Assembly: GCA_027490055.1 (NCBI GenBank)
Contig: JAIXYV010000013.1
Location: 1 to 37,254 of the forward strand
Source: Bacteroidota bacterium
GTDB lineage: Bacteria > Bacteroidota > Bacteroidia > NS11-12g > UBA955
Length of the DNA stretch: 37,254 nucleotides
Direction of reading: 5' to 3'
The translations under genes were made by a program, and so were the position numbers. Under the pieces are notes generated by a model that had not been told where the DNA came from, made no database searches, and was given only the letters and a program-made list of their open reading frames with translations. Shown piece by piece: positions 9,019 through 18,604 of the stretch. How positions within the stretch are numbered: the first letter of the stretch is position 1; each line of letters begins with the position of its first letter.

Positions 9019-9456
9019 ATGACAACCAAAGAAGGACTTGACAAGCTAACTTATCAAATTATTGGAGCAGCCATTGAAGTTCATAAAATCCTGGGAGCTG
9101 GCCTGAATGAAAGCATCTATCATAAATTTTTGATCTTAGAATTCCATAAACGGGGGATTCAAATTGAATCAGAAAAACCAATCTATATCGAAGCTTATGA
9201 AAGACAAAACAAGATTGATTTTAAGGCAGATTTTATTGTTGAAAATTCGATCATCGTGGAGATTAAATCAGTTGAATATTTTACCCAGCTTCATGAAGCA
9301 CAAATACTGAATTACATGAAATTGCTAAAATTACCAAAAGGTATTTTGATCAATTTCAGATGTGCGAATATTTTCTATAGTGGTCAAAAGACATTCGTTA
9401 ATGAACATTACGCCTTGCTACCACAATCTGAATACAATAAACACCACAAATTATAG
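9019..9456 (+). CDS. GxxExxY protein, PD-(D/E)XK-like fold
   Basis: The family name comes from the motif G28-L-N-E31-S-I-Y34, seen here. Family knowledge places GxxExxY proteins in the PDDEXK_3 group, and a matching pattern is visible: D71, then E81-I-K83 on the next strand and Q95 on the following helix. This resembles the nuclease core D...ExK...Q, but activity in this family is not established as far as I know. I chose the ATG at 9019 because the family normally begins with a few residues before 'LTYQIIGAAIEVHK'; an upstream in-frame ATG at 8980 adds 13 unlikely residues. The gene is the only one between inverted repeat arrays. The C-terminal tail after 'GILINF' departs from what I remember as the usual ending. 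Confidence 0.85.
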   Translation: MTTKEGLDKLTYQIIGAAIEVHKILGAGLNESIYHKFLILEFHKRGIQIESEKPIYIEAYERQNKIDFKADFIVENSIIVEIKSVEYFTQLHEAQILNYMKLLKLPKGILINFRCANIFYSGQKTFVNEHYALLPQSEYNKHHKL

Positions 9457-9494
9457 CAGTAAAATATCTAAACCATTTTTTACGAGGGCTTTGG

Positions 9495-9607
9495 AAATCA
9501 CCTGTATACTTTATGTTAAAAAAGGAAACATACAAATAACCAAAAATGTCCGAACAAAGTGAGGCGAACAAATTCATCAAAGAAACACGAGCTTATTGTG
9601 CTCTATA
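9495..9607 (-). repeat. right repeat unit R1 (inverted, partial)
   Basis: About 110 bases are repeated 254 bases further on as R2 with roughly seven differences. In reverse complement it shares CCTCACTTTGTTCGG and the ACATAGAACACA-like end (here slightly altered) with the left units. The part that would carry the GGACC hairpin is absent on the side facing the gene. Confidence 0.8.
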
Positions 9608-9650
9608 TCCTTACCCCAGCAAAAGAGCATAGCACTATGCAGGGCAGGCT

Positions 9651-9863
9651 TGGACCGCGGGTCCGAAGACTACAATTATAGAGTCAAATAATTGTATTGT
9701 GTCGCAATAAACAAGCAATATCAATTTCCTATAAATCCCATACTTAGGAAAACACCTGTATACTTTATGTTAAAAAAGAAAACATTCAAATAACCGAAGA
9801 TGTCCGAACAAAGTGAGGCGAACAAATTCATCAAGGAAACACGAGCTTATTGTGTTCTATGTC
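9651..9863 (-). repeat. right repeat unit R2 (inverted, complete)
   Basis: This runs from the hairpin GGACC-GCG-GGTCC (9652-9664) through TATACTTTATGTTAAA and CCGAACAAAGTGAGGC to TGTGTTCTATGTC. These blocks occur in the same order as in the reverse complement of L1/L2, but the stretches between them have diverged and the unit is about 20 bases longer. Confidence 0.8.
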
Positions 9864-9875
9864 TACTCACTATAT

Positions 9876-9905
9876 GGTCGATTAGGTAATTTCTATGTGT
9901 CAAAA
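9876..9905 (-). repeat. right terminal inverted repeat of the cassette
   Basis: Read on the minus strand this gives TTTTGACACATAGA followed by a diverged TTACCTAATCG, matching 8207-8232 on the plus strand. It ends 22 bases before the stop codon of the cytochrome gene. Confidence 0.7.
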
Positions 9906-9927
9906 ATGCCCCTTAATCCAATTATAA

Positions 9928-10581
9928 TCAATTATTCTGTGCTCCCGCATTCACCCATTTAACAATGGCATTGAGATCGCAGTCAGAAAGTTTGGAAGCA
10001 CTTTTAGGCATTTGAGAAAAACCAGAAGTGTGCTGGATAGAACCAAGGAAACGACCAGTCGCTAAACTGGTTTTGATGCCAGCATAAGTGCTTAAATCGT
10101 GGTTGCCACCAGCGTTACCTGTATTGTGACATCCCACACACCATTTATCCATTAACGGCTTTACACGCGCTGCAAAAGTGTAAACAGATGTGTCGCAGGT
10201 ATTGCAATTAGAACTGTTAGGCGCTCCGCTTTTGATCCAGTTCTTGATGATGGTTTTTTCGAGCTTGGTGAGCTGAGTATGGGATGACGGTGGCATAGAA
10301 CCAGAAGATATTTCTGTATAGGCTTCACTGCTAAAGGGTTTCCCAGCCTCTACTTCTTTCATGATACCATCGTAATTGGTAAAATCAAGTTTCTCTTTAA
10401 AATCAATTGGATTATGACAACCGGCATTGGCACATTTACTGACAAAGATCGGCAGTACATCCTGCTGAAAACAAACATTGGGTGTGGCGACATCGTAGGT
10501 GCAGGAAGACATATAGATGGCTGAGCCTAATAACAGCGACAACACTATGGTATAATACCTTGCAGTTTGATTACTTTTCAT
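9928..10581 (-). CDS. di-heme c-type cytochrome lipoprotein
   Basis: This is a predicted periplasm-facing or surface lipoprotein with two c-type heme domains. The N-terminus is basic, then hydrophobic, ending in a lipobox 'YMSSC' with C27. The first heme motif is the expanded form C50-ANAG-C55-H56 (CX4CH), with 'SGSMPP' (M96) as a likely axial ligand. The second is standard C148-VG-C151-H152 with 'SQMPK' (M191). Domains of this kind in Bacteroidota are usually annotated as planctomycete-type or class I cytochrome c. I chose the ATG at 10581; the in-frame ATG at 10626 would begin 6 bases after the carB terminator hairpin and puts 15 unlikely residues before the signal. Electron-transfer partners are not evident. 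Confidence 0.85.
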   Translation of the reverse strand: MKSNQTARYYTIVLSLLLGSAIYMSSCTYDVATPNVCFQQDVLPIFVSKCANAGCHNPIDFKEKLDFTNYDGIMKEVEAGKPFSSEAYTEISSGSMPPSSHTQLTKLEKTIIKNWIKSGAPNSSNCNTCDTSVYTFAARVKPLMDKWCVGCHNTGNAGGNHDLSTYAGIKTSLATGRFLGSIQHTSGFSQMPKSASKLSDCDLNAIVKWVNAGAQNN

Positions 10582-10631
10582 CGTTTTATACCATGCAAAT
10601 TGTATTCCAAATACCTTATGTTTCAAACAAT

Positions 10632-10662
10632 AAAAAAACCCGGAGAACTGGTCCTCCGGGTT
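10632..10662 (-). terminator. rho-independent terminator of carB
   Basis: The 9-pair stem AACCCGGAG (10637-10645) / CTCCGGGTT (10654-10662) is followed on the minus strand by a run of seven T (10632-10638 as A on the plus strand, overlapping the stem foot). It lies about 22 bases after the carB stop. Confidence 0.9.
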
Positions 10663-10683
10663 GACTATTTTTATTAGCGCTTA

Positions 10684-13500
10684 TTAGCGACTTAAGTACA
10701 TGCTTTTCTTGCTGTAAATTTCTCTGAATTCAGGATCTTTGGTGTCTTTCACAAACAAGATGGCCTCGCCTGTGCTCTTCATCTCTGGTCCGAGTTCTCT
10801 GTTGACATTCGGGAACTTATTGAATGAGAAGACTGGTATTTTAATTGCAAAGCCTTTCAATTTTCTTTCGATGGTAAAGTCTTTCAACTTATTGACGCCT
10901 AACATCACTTTAGTGGCGATGTTGATGTATGGCACATCGTAAGCTTTACAGATAAATGGCACTGTTCTACTCGCTCTTGGATTCGCTTCGATCACATATA
11001 CCTCTTCATTCTTGATGGCAAACTGTATATTTAACAAACCTCTGATGCCCATAGAGAAGGCTAGTTGCTTGCTGTACTCTTCCATTTTGTCCATCACATT
11101 CTGACTTAAACTAAATGGTGGTAAAACTGCACTACTGTCGCCACTGTGAATACCAGCAGGCTCGATATGCTCCATCATTCCTATCACGTGATAATCTTCG
11201 CCATCGCAAATCACATCACACTCAGCCTCTTCAGCTCTGTCAAGGAAATGGTCGATTAACACCCTGTTACCCGGCAAATCGCCCAACAAGCCAATTACTG
11301 CAGCTTCCAGATCCTCGTCGTTGATGACAATCTTCATACCTTGTCCGCCCAATACATAACTCGGACGAACCAATACCGGGTATCCAACTTCGTGAGCAAT
11401 CTTAACCGCTTCGTCTGCTGTTTCAGCAACACCATATTTAGGATATGGAATATCCAGTTTCTTTAACAAATCCGAGAACAAACCACGGTCTTCGCTCATA
11501 TCCATGTTCGGGAATGAAGTACCGATGATTTTGATACCGCGTTCGTGTAATTTTTCGGCGAGTTTCAGGGCAGTCTGACCGCCTAACTGAACGATAACAC
11601 CCTCAGGCTTCTCTAACTCTATAATCTCCCATAAATGCTCCCAGTATACCGGCTCGAAGTATAACTTGTTAGCCATATCGAAATCGGTACTCACCGTCTC
11701 AGGATTACAGTTCACCATGATGGCTTCGTAACCTGATTCTTTGGCAGCTAATAAGCCGTGTACACAACTGTAATCGAATTCGATACCTTGTCCGATACGG
11801 TTAGGACCGCTACCCAATACGATTACTTTTTTCTTGTCTGAAACAACACTCTCGTTCTCGCCTTCGAAACACGAGTAGAAGTAGTTAGTTGGTGAAGGGA
11901 ATTCAGCCGCACAGGTGTCTACCATTTTATAGGTACGGGTGATGCCCATTTTCTTACGCTTCTCGTATACATCGTCTTCTGTACAATTCTTAATCAGATA
12001 AGCAATCTGATAATCAGAGTAACCTTTCTGTTTCGCTTTGCGAATCAGATCCTCAGGCAATGTATCCAGTGTATGACGTTTTATTTCTTTTTCGGTATTA
12101 ACCAAATCCAGTATCTGCTCCAGATACCAGCGGTCGATACGCGTTAATTTCTGAATGGTTGTTAGTGGCACACCCAGTTCAACCGCATCTTTTAAGTGGA
12201 ACAATCTATCCCAGCTCGGATTTTCCAAACTGTGCACGATTTCCTCCAGATTGCGAGAACCTGTTCCATCAGCACCAAGTCCGAATTTACGAATCTCTAG
12301 CGACTGACAAGCCTTTTGCAAAGCTTCCTGGAAACTTCTGCCGATAGCCATTACCTCTCCTACTGCCTTCATCTGCAAGCCAAGGTATTTGTTAGCGCCT
12401 TTGAACTTATCGAAGTTCCAACGCGGAATCTTGATGATCACATAATCGATGGCTGGCTCGAAGTAAGCTGAAGTAGTTTTAGTTACCGGATTCTTTAATT
12501 CATCTAAGTTATAACCAATGGCCAGTTTAGCCGCAATCTTAGCGATTGGGTAACCTGTAGCTTTAGATGCCAGCGCTGATGAACGAGATACACGCGGATT
12601 GATTTCAATCGCGATGATTTCTTCGTTTTCAGGATTCACGGCAAACTGCACGTTACAACCACCAGAGAAATTACCGATACTGCGCATCATTCTGAATGAC
12701 AGATCGCGCATCTCCTGGAAACACGTATCACTAAGGGTCATTGCCGGAGCGATCGTGATGCTATCGCCTGTATGCACACCCATTGGATCGAGGTTTTCAA
12801 TGGTACAGATAACCGCAATATTATTGTTGTTATCGCGGAGTACTTCTAATTCGTATTCTTTCCATCCCAATACAGCCTGTTCTACCAACACTTCGTGTGT
12901 AGGAGAAGCCTCTAAACCTATGCGAAGGGCTTCGTCTAAATCAGCTTTGGTTTTCACAAATCCTCCACCTGTACCACCTAAGGTAAATGAAGGACGAATA
13001 ACCAGAGGGTAACCGATTTCCTGAGCGATTTCTTTTCCTTCCAAGAAAGAATTCGCGGTACGACTCTTGGCCACACCCACGCCGATATCAATCATTAACT
13101 GACGGAATAATTCTCTGTTTTCTGTTTTCTGAATAGCCGCAGTATCAACACCAATGATGCGTACATTGTACTTTTCCCAGATACCGAGATCTTCGGCTTC
13201 AATTGCCAGATTCAAAGCGGTTTGTCCGCCCATGGTTGGCAATACAGCATCAATCTGACGCTCCTGTAAAATCTTCTCGATAGATTGAACTGTCAGAGGC
13301 CACAAATAGACGTGGTCTGCAGTCACATTATCGGTCATGATAGTGGCAGGATTGCTGTTAATAAGTGATACTTCGATCCCTTCTTCGCGAAGAGAACGGG
13401 CAGCCTGACTGCCAGAATAATCGAATTCGCAGGCTTGTCCAATAATGATGGGGCCGCTACCGATGATTAAAACTGATTTGATGGAAGGATCTTTTGGCAT
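10684..13500 (-). CDS. carB: carbamoyl-phosphate synthase large subunit, without C-terminal allosteric domain
   Basis: This subunit makes carbamoyl phosphate from bicarbonate, ammonia (from CarA) and two ATP, for arginine and pyrimidine synthesis. The two homologous halves are complete: '[20 protein letters not shown]' opens the first and '[20 protein letters not shown]' the second (about residue 560), each with an ATP-grasp domain and '[10 protein letters not shown]' or '[10 protein letters not shown]' type metal-site segments. The protein stops at 938 residues just after '[14 protein letters not shown]', whereas enterobacterial CarB has about 1070 because of an MGS-like regulatory domain that binds UMP and ornithine. 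I recall similarly short CarB in flavobacteria, so this may be lineage-typical. carA is not adjacent. Confidence 0.96.
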   Translation of the reverse strand: MPKDPSIKSVLIIGSGPIIIGQACEFDYSGSQAARSLREEGIEVSLINSNPATIMTDNVTADHVYLWPLTVQSIEKILQERQIDAVLPTMGGQTALNLAIEAEDLGIWEKYNVRIIGVDTAAIQKTENRELFRQLMIDIGVGVAKSRTANSFLEGKEIAQEIGYPLVIRPSFTLGGTGGGFVKTKADLDEALRIGLEASPTHEVLVEQAVLGWKEYELEVLRDNNNNIAVICTIENLDPMGVHTGDSITIAPAMTLSDTCFQEMRDLSFRMMRSIGNFSGGCNVQFAVNPENEEIIAIEINPRVSRSSALASKATGYPIAKIAAKLAIGYNLDELKNPVTKTTSAYFEPAIDYVIIKIPRWNFDKFKGANKYLGLQMKAVGEVMAIGRSFQEALQKACQSLEIRKFGLGADGTGSRNLEEIVHSLENPSWDRLFHLKDAVELGVPLTTIQKLTRIDRWYLEQILDLVNTEKEIKRHTLDTLPEDLIRKAKQKGYSDYQIAYLIKNCTEDDVYEKRKKMGITRTYKMVDTCAAEFPSPTNYFYSCFEGENESVVSDKKKVIVLGSGPNRIGQGIEFDYSCVHGLLAAKESGYEAIMVNCNPETVSTDFDMANKLYFEPVYWEHLWEIIELEKPEGVIVQLGGQTALKLAEKLHERGIKIIGTSFPNMDMSEDRGLFSDLLKKLDIPYPKYGVAETADEAVKIAHEVGYPVLVRPSYVLGGQGMKIVINDEDLEAAVIGLLGDLPGNRVLIDHFLDRAEEAECDVICDGEDYHVIGMMEHIEPAGIHSGDSSAVLPPFSLSQNVMDKMEEYSKQLAFSMGIRGLLNIQFAIKNEEVYVIEANPRASRTVPFICKAYDVPYINIATKVMLGVNKLKDFTIERKLKGFAIKIPVFSFNKFPNVNRELGPEMKSTGEAILFVKDTKDPEFREIYSKKSMYLSR

Positions 13501-13658
13501 AGAATAAAATCCCGCAAAATTAGGATATTACCCTTGTATTTTTATGGTATGTGGATAAATGAAATCAATAAAATTTCTGCTATGGTTACTATCTAAAGTT
13601 TTGCTAGTCTGCCACTAATACTTACACATTTTGCCGTCGAGCCATAAATGTGAATAAT

Positions 13659-13690
13659 AAAAAAAGTGCCACTTTGTGGGTGGCACTTTT
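13659..13690 (-). terminator. rho-independent terminator of gcvP
   Basis: The 11-pair stem AAAAGTGCCAC (13662-13672) / GTGGCACTTTT (13680-13690) has a 7-base loop, and on the minus strand it runs into a stretch of T (A residues at 13659-13665). It lies 20 bases after the gcvP stop. Confidence 0.9.
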
Positions 13691-13709
13691 ACAGTATTAT
13701 AAACTAAAA

Positions 13710-16607
13710 TTAGTTATTAGCAGTTGCTTCAGCGTATGCCTCAATTGGCAAACAAGAACAAATCAAGTTTCTGTCTCCATGTGTATTGTTTACTCTCGCA
13801 ACACTTGGCCAGAATTTCTTAGCCACTACAAACGGCAGTGGGAAAGCTGCTTTGTCTCTTGAGTATTTATGGTTCCAGTTGTCTGAACTGATTTCCATCG
13901 CTGTGTGAGGTGCATTCTTCAATACGTTGTCTTCTCTGTCTACCACACCGTTTTCAATCTCTGCAACTTCAGCTCTGATCGCCAATAAAGTATCGCAGAA
14001 TCTGTCTAACTCGTTGATGCTTTCGCTTTCTGTTGGCTCGATCATCAAAGTACCTGCAACAGGGAATGACAAAGTTGGTGCGTGATAACCATAGTCCATC
14101 ATACGTTTTGCCAAGTCCTCAGCTTCGATACCGGCAGTTTGTTTCAATGAACGGGTATCTAAAATCATCTCGTGAGCACAGAAACCATTCTCGCCTGTAA
14201 ACAGGATTGGGAAATCTTTCTCTAAACGCGACTTGATATAGTTAGCATTTAAGATTGCAGCTTCTGTTGCTTTTCTTAATCCAACGCCACCCATTAATTT
14301 GATGTAGACATAAGAGATTAACAAAATACTTGCACTGCCATAAGGCGCAGCTGAAATCGCATGAATCGCTTTGTCGCCACCAGTTTTAATCACTGGGTGA
14401 CCAGGCAGGTATGGCACTAAGTGTTTGGCAACACCGATTGGACCCATGCCAGGACCGCCACCACCGTGTGGAATACAGAATGTTTTATGTAAGTTAAGGT
14501 GACACACGTCGGCGCCAATTAAACCCGGACTGGTTAAACCAACCTGAGCGTTCATGTTCGCACCGTCCATGTATACCTGTCCGCCATGCTGGTGAACGAT
14601 ATCAGTGATTTCTTTAATACCTGACTCATACACACCATATGTAGATGGGTAAGTTACCATAAACACCGCTAAGTCGTTTGCATGCTGAGCAGCTTTAACT
14701 TTTAAATCCTCGATGTCGATATTACCGTTTTGCAGGTTTTTAACAATAACGATTTTCATACCAGCCATCGCCGCACTGGCAGGATTAGTACCGTGTGCAG
14801 ATTCTGGAATCAAAGCGATGTTTCTGTGAGACTGTCCGATGTCATTTAAGTATGCTCTGATAACCATCAAACCAGCATACTCACCCTGAGCCCCCGCGTT
14901 TGGCTGTAAGCTCATGCCATCAAAACCTGTGATCTCCATCAAGTCTTTAGATAACTCGTCGATGATGGCTTTGTAACCTGTTGCCTGATCTACCGGAACA
15001 AATGGGTGAATCTGGTTGAATTCAGGCCATGTTACCGGAATCATTTCAGTTGTAGCGTTAAGCTTCATGGTACAAGATCCCAAAGAGATCATGCTATGGC
15101 AAAGCGATAAATCTTTGCTCTCCAGTTGCTTAATATATCTTAACATTTCATGCTCACTGTGGTAGTTGTGGAACACAGGGTGAGACATGAAGTTACTTGT
15201 TCTTACGAATTGAGAAGGCCAGGTAAGTTCTTGTGCATTGGCTAAACTTGCAACAGAAGAAGCCTCCATTGAAGCACCAGCTACTTTAGCGAATACCGCT
15301 ACGATATCAGCGATATCAGACACTTCGCAGGTTTCGTCGATAGAGATACCGATATTGCCATTGTCAAAATATCTGAAATTGATACCTGCAGCTTCTGAAG
15401 CTGTTTTGATAGCGGCAGCATGACCGTTACCATTGATTAAGAGAGTATCAAAATAGTTAGCGTTAAGCTGATTGAAACCGATTTGTTTTAAAGCCGCTTC
15501 AAGGGTTTTAGCTAAACCGTGAGTTTTAGCAGCGATGGCTTTAACACCTTCCGGACCGTGGTAAGTTCCGAACATACCAGCCATGATAGACAACAATACC
15601 TGAGCAGTACAGATATTAGAAGTAGCATTCTGACGACGGATGTGTTGCTCTCTGGTTTGAAGCGCCATACGAAGCGCTCTGTTGCCGTGTCTGTCGATAC
15701 TAACACCGATGATACGACCAGGAATCTGGCGTTTGTAATCGTCTTTAGTAGCGAAGAAACCAGCATGCGGACCGCCATAACCTAGCGGCACACCAAAACG
15801 TTGTGAAGTACCTACAACACAATCAGCACCCCATTCACCCGGAGGAGTTAAGAGTGATAATGCCAAAAGATCAGAACCTGCGCATACCAAAGCACCAACA
15901 GCGTGGGCTTTTTCTGTAAAGTTTTTATAATCTTCTATGCTACCTTCGTTGTTAGGGTATTGGATATAAGCACCGAATACATCATCGGTAAATTCGAATG
16001 TTTTGTAATCGCCCATTACCAACTCAATGCCCATTGGCACAGAACGGGTAATTAAGATATCGATGGTTTGAGGGAAAGTGCTGTTGTCTACAAAGAATTT
16101 AGTAGCATGATCGCTTTTGTGTAAGCTTCTGAACATGGCCATAGCCTCTGCAGCAGCAGTACCTTCGTCCAATAAACTTGCATTGGCAATTGGCAAACCA
16201 GTCAGGTCGATGACCATGGTCTGGTAATTCAACAAAGCTTCTAAACGACCTTGAGCAATCTCAGCCTGGTAAGGCGTATACTGAGTATACCATCCTGGAT
16301 TCTCCATGATGTTTCTAAGGATTACACCTGGGGTGTGGCAATTGTAATAACCCATACCGATGTAGCTCTTGTAAATCTTATTTTGTGAAGCCACAACTTT
16401 AAGATCCTTTAACAATTGCTGTTCAGACGTACCACCACTTACCTGCAGTTCACCCTTCATGCGGATGCCCTGTGGGACTGTTTTGTTAATCAATTCCTCT
16501 ACTGATCCGACACCAATAACTTTAAGCATTTTATTGATATCATCCTGAGCAACTGGACCGTTATGACGGTTAACGAAATGGTCGGTCTGACCGGTATGTA
16601 ATTTCAT
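13710..16607 (-). CDS. gcvP: glycine dehydrogenase (decarboxylating), P protein
   Basis: This PLP enzyme decarboxylates glycine and passes the aminomethyl group to lipoyl-H protein in the glycine cleavage system. It is the single-chain form (965 residues from the chosen start), with both P1-like and P2-like halves. The PLP lysine lies in '[19 protein letters not shown]' (K708), and the glycine-rich loop after it is intact. I chose the ATG at 16607 ('[17 protein letters not shown]') because it matches the family start; an upstream ATG at 16637 adds 10 residues with no family resemblance. gcvT and gcvH are not in the window; the L component may be the LpdA at 21.9 kb. A terminator follows it. 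Confidence 0.96.
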   Translation of the reverse strand: MKLHTGQTDHFVNRHNGPVAQDDINKMLKVIGVGSVEELINKTVPQGIRMKGELQVSGGTSEQQLLKDLKVVASQNKIYKSYIGMGYYNCHTPGVILRNIMENPGWYTQYTPYQAEIAQGRLEALLNYQTMVIDLTGLPIANASLLDEGTAAAEAMAMFRSLHKSDHATKFFVDNSTFPQTIDILITRSVPMGIELVMGDYKTFEFTDDVFGAYIQYPNNEGSIEDYKNFTEKAHAVGALVCAGSDLLALSLLTPPGEWGADCVVGTSQRFGVPLGYGGPHAGFFATKDDYKRQIPGRIIGVSIDRHGNRALRMALQTREQHIRRQNATSNICTAQVLLSIMAGMFGTYHGPEGVKAIAAKTHGLAKTLEAALKQIGFNQLNANYFDTLLINGNGHAAAIKTASEAAGINFRYFDNGNIGISIDETCEVSDIADIVAVFAKVAGASMEASSVASLANAQELTWPSQFVRTSNFMSHPVFHNYHSEHEMLRYIKQLESKDLSLCHSMISLGSCTMKLNATTEMIPVTWPEFNQIHPFVPVDQATGYKAIIDELSKDLMEITGFDGMSLQPNAGAQGEYAGLMVIRAYLNDIGQSHRNIALIPESAHGTNPASAAMAGMKIVIVKNLQNGNIDIEDLKVKAAQHANDLAVFMVTYPSTYGVYESGIKEITDIVHQHGGQVYMDGANMNAQVGLTSPGLIGADVCHLNLHKTFCIPHGGGGPGMGPIGVAKHLVPYLPGHPVIKTGGDKAIHAISAAPYGSASILLISYVYIKLMGGVGLRKATEAAILNANYIKSRLEKDFPILFTGENGFCAHEMILDTRSLKQTAGIEAEDLAKRMMDYGYHAPTLSFPVAGTLMIEPTESESINELDRFCDTLLAIRAEVAEIENGVVDREDNVLKNAPHTAMEISSDNWNHKYSRDKAAFPLPFVVAKKFWPSVARVNNTHGDRNLICSCLPIEAYAEATANN

Positions 16608-16750
16608 TGAGAATAGGTTGTTTAAAATGTGGTGCAAATGTAATTTTTTTTAATCAATTTTCAATGAAACTCAAGCCTCCTGATGCCTATCAGTTTATAA
16701 ACAAATTTTATCACCTTTTCTAATGGCGTATTTTCAAAAAAAAGACACAT

Positions 16751-16783
16751 AAAAAAAGCCTGACATTCAATCTGTCAGGCTTT
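16751..16783 (-). terminator. rho-independent terminator of the sigma factor gene
   Basis: The 11-pair stem AAAGCCTGACA (16755-16765) / TGTCAGGCTTT (16773-16783) is followed on the minus strand by a T-run (A at 16751-16757). It lies 19 bases after the sigma gene stop. Confidence 0.9.
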
Positions 16784-16802
16784 AAAGTATAATTAAAACT
16801 GA

Positions 16803-17666
16803 TTACCCTAAATAGGTTTTCAGGATTTTGCTTTTTGATGATTTTCTCAATCTGCGAAGTGCTTTCTCTTTAATCTGACGAACACGTTCGCGGGTTAAAC
16901 CAACTTTTTCAGAGATATCTTCCAGGGTGTGAGCAGGACCGCCATCAAGACCGTAGTAGTATCTCAACACATCGCGTTCTTTTTCGCTTAAGGTAGAGAT
17001 GACACGGTTGATTTCTTTTTGCAAAGATTCGTTCATCAGAGGCACATCCGGATTAGGCTCGTCGTTGTTATCAAGAACACCTAATAAGGTATTATCTTCA
17101 CCTTCTGTTAGTGGCGCATCAATAGACAAGTGTCTACCACTTGATTTCAATGCATTCTCTACCTCGATGATTGGAATTTCTAATACTGTGGCAATTTCTT
17201 CTGCAGTTGGTTCGCGCTCGAACTCCTGCTCTAACTTAGCTGCTGCTGCGCTGATACGACCGATTGAACCAACTTTGTTAAGCGGCAAACGAACGATACG
17301 CGACTGATCAGCCAAAGCCTGTAGGATCGACTGACGAATCCACCATACTGCGTATGAGATAAATTTAAAACCACGGGTCTCATCAAAACGTTTAGCCGCT
17401 TTAATTAATCCCAGATTACCTTCGTTAATTAAGTCGCCCAAAGTTAAACCCTGGTTCTGGTATTGCTTACTTACCGATACCACGAATCTTAAGTTGGCAT
17501 TTACTAGTCTCTCAAGAGCAGCCTGATCGCCTTCGCGAATTCTTCTTGCCAGTTCAACTTCCTCCTGTGCATCAATCATCTGCACTTTGGAAATTTCATT
17601 TAAATATTTATCAAGTGATTTGTTTTCACGATTGGTAAACTGTTTTGATATTTTAAGCTGTCTCAT
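16803..17666 (-). CDS. rpoD: primary RNA polymerase sigma factor (short Bacteroidota form)
   Basis: This is a sigma-70 family protein of 287 residues. It starts almost directly with region 1.2 ('[15 protein letters not shown]') and lacks region 1.1 and the long non-conserved insert of proteobacterial RpoD, as is usual for the housekeeping sigma of Bacteroidota. Region 2 is complete ('[17 protein letters not shown]', then '[14 protein letters not shown]'), region 3 follows, and region 4 has the helix-turn-helix '[20 protein letters not shown]'. This sigma class recognises the -33 TTG / -7 TAnnTTTG promoters proposed elsewhere in the window. It is flanked by a terminator and a 275-base gap, so it is probably a single-gene unit. 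Confidence 0.94.
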   Translation of the reverse strand: MRQLKISKQFTNRENKSLDKYLNEISKVQMIDAQEEVELARRIREGDQAALERLVNANLRFVVSVSKQYQNQGLTLGDLINEGNLGLIKAAKRFDETRGFKFISYAVWWIRQSILQALADQSRIVRLPLNKVGSIGRISAAAAKLEQEFEREPTAEEIATVLEIPIIEVENALKSSGRHLSIDAPLTEGEDNTLLGVLDNNDEPNPDVPLMNESLQKEINRVISTLSEKERDVLRYYYGLDGGPAHTLEDISEKVGLTRERVRQIKEKALRRLRKSSKSKILKTYLG

Positions 17667-17941
17667 TTATTTATTGAAAAGATCTCTGATTTTAACAAGT
17701 TGGCAAAAATACAAATTTTATGGCATAAAACCACGAAAAATCAGCATTTTTGATGCTTCCTATCTACAGCAAAAACCGAGCCAAATTGTCTGTTTCTGCC
17801 AATTTTTACTGGATTATTTTTAATCTTCTGACAGGAAATTGAATTAAAACTCTGCTCAGATTTTAAATAGTCATATCAATCAAATTTATTTTTATACTCG
17901 GCTCCCTTAGTTTAATATTGCAACATAAAATTGATACAATC

Positions 17942-18550
17942 ATGGCATTCACATTACCTGAACTAAATTATGCGTACGATGCACTCGAATCGTATATCGA
18001 CGCAAGAACTATGGAAATCCACCATACGAAACACCACAACGCTTATGTTACTAACCTCAATGCCGCTATCGCTGGTACTGACGCCGAAAACCTAAGCATC
18101 GAAGAGATCTGCAAAAACATCAGTAAATACCCTATGCCGGTTAGAAATAACGGCGGCGGTCATTTTAACCATAGCCTGTTCTGGACCATCATGAAGAAAA
18201 ATGATGGCGCTCTTCCAGGTGGCAAACTGGCTGATGCTATTAACAACGACTTAGGTGGATTTGAAAAATTCAAAGAAGAATTCAGCAAAGCCGCAACCAC
18301 CCGTTTCGGAAGTGGCTGGGCTTGGTTAAGCGTAGCAGATGGCAAATTGGTCATCAGCAGCACCGCTAACCAGGACAATCCTTTAATGGATATCGATGGC
18401 AATACCAAAGGTACACCAATCTTAGGTCTGGATGTTTGGGAACATGCTTACTACCTGCATTACCAAAACCGTCGTCCAGATTACATCGCTTCTTTCTTTA
18501 ATGTTATTAACTGGGAAGAAGTGAGCAGACGCTACGAAGCGGCCCTGTAA
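17942..18550 (+). CDS. sodA: superoxide dismutase, Mn/cambialistic type
   Basis: This enzyme dismutates superoxide in the cytoplasm. The four metal ligands are visible: H27, H77 ('NHSLFW'), D164 and H168 ('[18 protein letters not shown]'). The active-site glutamine is at Q144 in '[10 protein letters not shown]', and G73 is in the 'GGGHFNHS' segment; that arrangement is the one seen in Mn enzymes, as Fe enzymes carry the glutamine near the second histidine. The length of 202 residues and the absence of a signal peptide fit the cytosolic form. I chose the ATG at 17942; an in-frame upstream start at 17918 adds eight residues with no family match. A weak -7-like TAATATTG lies at 17913-17920. Confidence 0.95.
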   Translation: MAFTLPELNYAYDALESYIDARTMEIHHTKHHNAYVTNLNAAIAGTDAENLSIEEICKNISKYPMPVRNNGGGHFNHSLFWTIMKKNDGALPGGKLADAINNDLGGFEKFKEEFSKAATTRFGSGWAWLSVADGKLVISSTANQDNPLMDIDGNTKGTPILGLDVWEHAYYLHYQNRRPDYIASFFNVINWEEVSRRYEAAL

Positions 18551-18574
18551 TTAACTGATTAAATTTATTGTTAT

Positions 18575-18602
18575 AAAAGGAGTGCGAAAGCGCTCCTTTT
18601 TT
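18575..18602 (+). terminator. terminator of sodA, possibly bidirectional
   Basis: An 11-pair stem (18575-18585 with 18590-18600, one G-T pair) carries a GAAA tetraloop and is followed by T residues to 18602. The minus-strand gene ends at 18605, and the A-run on the left side (18575-18578) could serve it in the other direction. Confidence 0.88.
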
Positions 18603-18604
18603 GT

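Larger units (their letters stand above)
8170..9906. mobile_element. putative repeat-bounded cassette carrying a GxxExxY gene
   Basis: The segment between the clpC terminator and the cytochrome gene is built symmetrically. The 14-base end TTTTGACACATAGA at 8207-8220 occurs inverted at 9892-9905. Inside these ends are three direct copies of a roughly 190-base unit on the left and two diverged inverted copies on the right, with a single GxxExxY gene in the middle. No transposase, integrase or reverse transcriptase is present, and I see no target-site duplication. It may be a non-autonomous element, a MITE-like array or a decayed composite. That it moves is inference; the nested inverted structure is directly visible. 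Confidence 0.55.

Noticed and set aside
9362-9562. 66-residue frame after the GxxExxY gene
   Set aside because: It is an alternative frame through the gene end and the R1 repeat.
8170-9906. Retron or group II intron, because of nested inverted repeats next to one gene
   Set aside because: The only protein is a GxxExxY family member; no reverse transcriptase motif is present.
12599-13012. 137-residue open frame on the plus strand
   Set aside because: It lies wholly antisense inside carB, with no family resemblance; a shadow of the conserved gene.
17587-17823. 78-residue frame on the plus strand upstream of sodA
   Set aside because: It overlaps the start of the sigma factor gene antisense and has no family features.
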